In this document: positions 58,941-64,000 of the stretch, one piece after another
Position numbering within the stretch: the first letter of the stretch is position 1
How the letters are laid out: each line of letters opens with the position of its first letter
Assembly (NCBI RefSeq): GCF_004337985.1
Contig: NC_043744.1
Location: 5,303,316-5,367,315 of the forward strand
Direction of reading: 5' to 3'
Origin: Pyricularia pennisetigena
Lineage: Eukaryota > Ascomycota > Sordariomycetes > Magnaporthales > Pyriculariaceae
DNA: 64,000 nucleotides
The notes under the pieces: generated by a model
The model's database searches: none
Seen by the model: the letters and a program-made list of their open reading frames with translations, nothing else
Told to the model about the DNA's origin: nothing
Made by a program: the position numbers and the translations under genes

Positions 58941-60884
58941 GTTTGACGTTTGGCGGGAGCCTGATATGATATTATTTGCGTCAGAAGACAGTCAACTAGG
59001 TGGGTGAGATGCTATGACACATGAGAACCCGTTTCTTCTGTCCTGGGTGAAAAAGCCGAGAATATGAAGCATTCTCTTCTAGCGCTTGCCAAAACCTGAA
59101 ATACAAAACCAAGTAACCATCTTGTTTGATTTCTTGTAACACAGGCTACAGGACAACATCACGATTACATTTGAAAGTGAGATATGAATGAGACTGTGGA
59201 GACATGTACGACAGATATATATATGTCGTCTGAGCCTTGGCCGAAGGAAAACTGGGAGAGAAAGCAAAAGCAAGAAGAGATGCTGTCTGAATGAATCCAA
59301 GAGCCTATGTTGATCTTTTGCCAAACTCTAAGAAGTCGGCGGGTGCTAACACGAAATGAGATGAAAGCTCAGCCATAGAGTTGGGCAGCAACATGTGGAC
59401 TTCTCTTCTTCGCTGGCAGGGGTTGCATGTTGCATAATCAAACCACAGAAATGAGATGTAAACTTACGTGTGCCGTCACAGCTTTCTGGTGTAGAAGACA
59501 AAGCCTGATCACCAGCGGGAAATTTCCAATTTCCAGCACTGAGGTAGATGGGTTACTTGTGCTTAATTTGCAGTATATTGTGTGCTTCGGGCACCGTAGG
59601 CTGAGGTGACTGTGAATCACTGTTGTCATTGAAATGCAGACCAAAGAGTAAAAAAGAAAGAAAAAAATTATGTCGTGCAGCTTCACTACCGCATGGCCCA
59701 AGCTTTGATAGGCCACCAAAAGTGGATCCTGGGCATAATAGGCACATTCGGTAGCACCCGTTGACACTGCAGATTGTAACATGGTTGATCCTGCAGAATC
59801 GATAATCGCCCGGAGTACCGGTAGTAGACTTGTCTTACCGAAAAGAACAATTGTATCGATACAGCCCAGCCAGCAAGCTAGCTAACTGACTGAGGTGTTG
59901 TGCTGGAGACTGCGATGAGCTGGAGGGCATCAGGGTCGATTTTTTATCGGGCCCCGCGCCCATGTTAGCGGGCACCCAAAATGGGGCCGTCAGGACTGTT
60001 GTGCAACCATGCTGAAGCCCAATGTTGTTTGATACCTATGAGAACCCAAATTGTGGCTAGGTTCTCACCTAGCTTATTTGCTTACCTACCAATGTATCCA
60101 AGTTATCTGAAGGTGTTAGGCAAGCAGAACGCCTCAAGAAACGAAGGCAGGGAGAATCTGCCAGCTAGACCTTTGGATCAGAACTGCCGATGTACGATAA
60201 GTTGATAACAAAGAGCTACCGACCTTCCGGACCCTGTCCACAGCACCTTACCTAGGTAGCCCGGTAAGCTCGGATGGCAGGGATTAGTAGCAAGTGTACC
60301 TGGGTACCAGGTAGGTGTCAGCCTAATAGTCTTGTCCGCGATTAGTGCAATGTGTTTTGTTGTATTTTGTCGTCAGCTCGTTTGGGCAGGCTGCAACGAA
60401 ACTAGAAAATATTTGGCAGCCTAGAGGGCCAGACGAGCTTGGTGCAGGAAACAAACAGGCGACGGACTGTAATCTTCAGCAGTGCTCATTCCATCCTTCA
60501 GAATAGGTTCAAAAAGCCTTCCTGCCAGGCCGTGGGCCAGTTCCTTGGCATGCGTGGGCGCCTTACGCAATAGTGTGGCTGTGGAACATTACATCACCCC
60601 GCCCCCACCCAGCCAACAGACCTTGCGCAGCCCAACCAGAAGACGTACCTTGACCTGGGAGGCTCACCTACCTGTGATGACAGACGATTTGTGAACAAGC
60701 CCCTGACATTCTCAATTTTTACTTCACCGTCAACGACAGTGTTTTTCGCAGTATCACTCTTCTTGGAAGAGTAACTTTTAACTTTAAGGCATCCCGTGGT
60801 GTCCCAAGCAATCCACTCCCCTCTTATCCGAAGCCTGCCAGTCTCCCCTTATCCCTAGATCGCTTGATCGTCAAAGCAACAGTC
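58941..60884. other. Intergenic region, no gene seen
   Basis: Divergent region between the RING-like/ankyrin gene (-) and fimbrin (+). It contains repeated CCTAGGTA/TACCTGGGTACC-type palindromic motifs near 60245-60320 and pyrimidine-rich sequence before the fimbrin start. Open frames are short and unrecognised. Confidence 0.65.
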
Positions 60885-62996
60885 ATGAACGTTCTCAAAC
60901 TTCAGAGGTGTGTTTTTAAGAGCGCAATTCTCTCACAGTGGTCATGTCGTCTTTGCGCTTACTGATCATTTTTATTCACAATACAGGAAGTTTCCCGAGT
61001 TCCAACAAAACGAGATCTTTGAGCTCTCCAACTCGTTCGCAAAGCTTGATGTCGACGACAAAGGATATCTCGACGAGGCCACCGCGATCAAAGCTACCCA
61101 GCAGAGCGAACGTCAGCCCTACGATGTCGTGCGCCAGGCCCTCAAGGAAGTCGATCTGGACTCGTCGCGACGAGTAGAGCTTGAAGATTACGTCGGCCTG
61201 ATCGCAAAGCTGCGCCAGTCCTCTCCTGCGCAAAAGCGCCTCTCTGGCGGCGGCGGCCCGGCGCCTCTCGCCCCGTCAGGTGTTGTCGCGCAGAGGACTG
61301 GCGGACACGCCTCGAAACCGAGCGTTAGTGGCAAGATTCAGGTGCAGGGCTCCAACGCCAACATCACGCATACGATCAACGAGGATGAGCGCACAGAGTT
61401 TACCCGCCACATCAACGCCGTTCTTGCCGGCGACCCTGACATTGGCAACCGCCTCCCCTTCCCTACAGATACCTTTGAAATGTTCGACGAGTGCAAGGAC
61501 GGTCTTGTGCTGGCCAAGTTGATCAACGACAGCGTGCCGGATACCATCGACGAGCGTGTACTGAACCGCCCTGGAAAGAAGACCAAGAACCTCAACCACT
61601 TCCAGATGACCGAGAACAACAACATCGTCATTGAGTCTGCCAAGGGTATTGGTTGTTCGGTAGTCAACATTGGGAGCGGGGACATCATCGAGGTCCGCGA
61701 GCATCTGATTTTGGGTCTTATTTGGCAGGTCATCCGGAGAGGTTTGCTGGGCAAGATTGACATCAAGTTGCACCCCGAGCTTTACAGGCTGTTGGAGGAG
61801 GATGAGACGCTAGAGCAATTCCTGAGGCTGCCTCCTGAGCAGATTCTGCTGCGCTGGTTCAACTACCACCTGAAGGCGGCCAACTGGCCGAGGAGGGTCA
61901 ACAACTTCTCTAGTGACATCAAAGATGGCGAGAATTACACTGTGCTCTTGGCCCAGATTGGTTCCGAATACGGCTGCGACCGGTCGCCACTCCAGACGCA
62001 AGATCACCTCCAACGTGCCGAGCAGGTCCTTCAGAACGCTGACCGGATGGGCTGCCGCAAGTTCCTGACGCCCACATCACTTGTTGCCGGAAACCCCAAG
62101 CTGAACCTTGCCTTCGTTGCAAACCTGTTCAACACCCACCCTTGCCTAGACCCCATAACCGAGGAAGAGAAGCTGGAAGTAGAGGACTTCGACGCCGAAG
62201 GCGAGCGCGAGGCTCGTGTGTTTACTCTGTGGCTCAACAGCTTGGATGTGCAGCCTGCTGTCGTGTCCTTCTTTGACGACCTGCGGGATGGAACCATCCT
62301 CCTGCAGGCTTACGACAAGGTCATCAAGGGCTCGGTAAACTGGAGGCACGTCAACAAGCCCCCGGCGCATGGCGGTGATATCTCGCACTTCAAGGCGATT
62401 GAGAACACCAACTACGCAATCGAGCTTGGAAAGCAAAACGGGTTTTCTCTAGTCGGAATCCAGGGAGCAGACATCACCGACGGGCAAAAGACTCTGACGC
62501 TGGGTCTGGTTTGGCAATTGATGCGCAAGGACATCACCTTGACCCTGTCGGCGCTGGCTCAGAGGCTTGGCAAGCGCGAGATTACCGATACCGAGATGGT
62601 CAGGTGGGCCAACGAGATGTCGAAGAAGGGCGGCCGCAACTCTTCCATCCGGTCATTCAAGGACCAGGCCATTGGGACCGGTATCTTCTTGTTGGATGTG
62701 CTTAACGGCATGAAGAGCAGCTATGTGGATTACGACCTGGTCACGCCAGGCCAGACGGATGACGATGCGTACCTGAATGCTAAGCTATCCATCAGCATTG
62801 CAAGAAAGATGGGCGCGACAATTTGGCTGGTGCCCGAGGATATTTGCCAAGTCCGGAGCCGCTTGGTTACGACATTTATTGGTAAGTTGCTGCTATGTTT
62901 TGATGCACCATGATGTTGCTTTTGTTGTTATAACATGGCTTGCTAATAATTTGCCACACAGGTTCCCTAATGGCGACGCACGAAAAGATGACTTGA
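60885..62996 (+). CDS. sac6: Fimbrin (Sac6/plastin), actin-bundling protein
   Basis: Cross-links actin filaments in endocytic patches and rings. The exons are 60885-60907 (only 23 nt), 60987-62881 and 62962-62996 (35 nt), giving 650 aa, the normal fimbrin size. The first exon gives MNVLKLQR and the second continues KFPEFQQNEIFEL, the standard start. An EF-hand-like region (about 10-75, with DVDDKGYLDEATAI and DLDSSRRVELEDYV) precedes four calponin-homology domains in two actin-binding modules. Markers are FECKDGLVLAKLINDSVP-type, LNRPGKKTKNLN, LILGLIWQVIR, ILLRWFNYHLK, FTLWLNSLDVQPAV, DGTILLQAYDKV and LTLGLVWQLMR. The last exon adds SLMATHEKMT. All parts are intact and the gene should be functional. 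Confidence 0.96.
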
Positions 62997-64000
62997 GTTT
63001 GAGGTGGGGCCAGTGGCTCGATTTCATGACATGATGGCGCCAGGGGTTCAAATTGGATGGGATGCTCGCCTGACCTAGACGGGCTACTTCAGCTACACCG
63101 AGAATAGGGCCTGTCTCTGTCTCAAGCGGTAGATTAGACCAACGAGGCCTTGAGGTGAAAAAAAAAAGCTGGTTGCGTTTGGTTGAGACTGTCTTCCTTT
63201 CGGGATGTAAAAGAAACCACTTTCAATGATATCTATCGTTAGCTGCTTTGCGAGTCGTTTTTGGTTCGGATGGTAGATCAAGCTCGGACCATCAAGTAGT
63301 AAGAACTTGCGTCCGTTGTATGTACGGTAAGCTTGAGCTTGCCAATGATTTTGTGCCATTCACCCCTGCGCTAGCTAGCTAGGGAGGTACCTTGCCCAAC
63401 CTTGCTAACCTACATGTACTTCGAACCGGCAGCATCGACCGAGTTTCCTGCGGCAGAGAGGAAGAACCGCGATAATTTTGAGATCTGTCTACTGCGTATA
63501 GTACAGCTGTATTTTCATTAGAGAGCAATGGGCAGGCAATGGCCAAAGCTAAGTAATTGTTTTATTGTGAGACAGCCCTCATTCATTCGGTTGAGCTCAT
63601 TGAGATCGTATTCCACTGCCCTTGTCTGGCTAGCCTGGGCAGATCCTCTAGCAGGGATATACCAACTGGGATCATTATTATGCGGGGGAATCTCGGACTT
63701 GAATTTGTGCTTTTCCGGTGACCCTGGAGTCAGAAAACCTGGGGCAATGGGGAAGAGGAGACTCCCTTGCTTCTGAATAGTAGTGTCTTCCGGGGAAGCC
63801 GGGTTTGATATCGAGAACTTGTGAATCAATTGTCGACACGTTCAGCTTCCCATAGTCAACCAGTGGTCTCAACAATGCTCGGGCTGTCAAAGCATCATTA
63901 GCACGAACTATACCTCAAGCTACTCCCGGCTATTGCGTGGTAATTGTTTGGTTGCCAGGTAATTTGGCGTACTTCCGCTCCTACCTTCCATGTTTTGAGA
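62997..64000. other. Downstream region, no gene seen
   Basis: 3' flank of fimbrin and 1 kb to the window end. It has short open frames on both strands without recognisable content, a GCTAGCTAGCTAG stretch near 63371 and no clear repeat or RNA gene. A gene beyond the window edge may start here. Confidence 0.6.

Noticed and set aside
63518..63890. Short overlapping open frames near the window end
   Set aside because: No recognisable motifs, under 105 codons, and both strands are equally open.
1..64000. CRISPR arrays, prophage, rRNA genes, intact transposons
   Set aside because: No spaced direct repeats, integrase, transposase, reverse transcriptase or rRNA signatures were seen on reading both strands.

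Overview
The window is nuclear DNA of a filamentous ascomycete (Pezizomycotina, probably Sordariomycetes). The signs are short GT..AG introns of about 55-200 nt with CTAAC-like branch points, GC-rich coding sequence, fungal versions of housekeeping proteins (vacuolar alpha-mannosidase, Trm82, Nop14, an Fpr4-type FKBP, fimbrin, mitochondrial Msh1, Isc1), an intron-bearing nuclear tRNA-Leu and long poly(A)/poly(T) tracts between genes. The genus cannot be fixed from the sequence alone. I found no operon, CRISPR array, phage or intact transposon.

Layout. 0.2-8.7 kb: a farnesylated type I DnaJ (Ydj1-like, +), an Env7/STK16-type kinase (-) and vacuolar alpha-mannosidase Ams1 (-). 10.4-11.5 kb: an unrecognised acidic protein (-). 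13.0-20.2 kb: Msh1 (+), ribosomal stalk protein P0 (-) and, across a 423-bp divergent promoter, Trm82 (+), which carries a likely GC-AG intron. 20.4-25.7 kb is more accessory in character: a broken bacterial-type MarR-GNAT fusion gene (-), 2.3 kb without genes and a cytochrome P450 (+). 26.0-30.2 kb: Nop14 (-), divergent from an unrecognised membrane-anchored protein (+). 32.2-35.1 kb: a CLIP-170-type microtubule plus-end protein (+), then tRNA-Leu(AAG). 36.1-38.0 kb: a Swd3/WDR5-like WD40 protein with an RS-rich N-terminus (-). 39.4-41.5 kb: Isc1-type sphingolipid phospholipase C (+). 41.9-45.1 kb: an NDR-class kinase (-) whose reading frame is interrupted by a TAG just before the kinase domain. 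46.2-53.0 kb: Fpr4-like FKBP (-) and RNA polymerase III largest subunit (-). 54.5-63.0 kb: DDHD phospholipase (+), a RING-like/ankyrin protein (-) and fimbrin (+). The last 1 kb holds nothing I recognise.

Most genes are unrelated housekeeping loci and do not form a pathway cluster. Loose themes are ribosome and tRNA biogenesis (P0, Trm82, Nop14, Pol III, tRNA-Leu), cytoskeleton (CLIP-170, fimbrin, NDR kinase) and vacuole/lipid functions (Ams1, Env7, Isc1, DDHD phospholipase). I saw no convincing new multi-gene system. The items most worth checking are the decayed MarR-GNAT gene, the in-frame TAG in the NDR kinase, the RS domain on the WDR5-like protein and the GC-AG intron. Exon limits were worked out by hand from splice motifs and reading frame.
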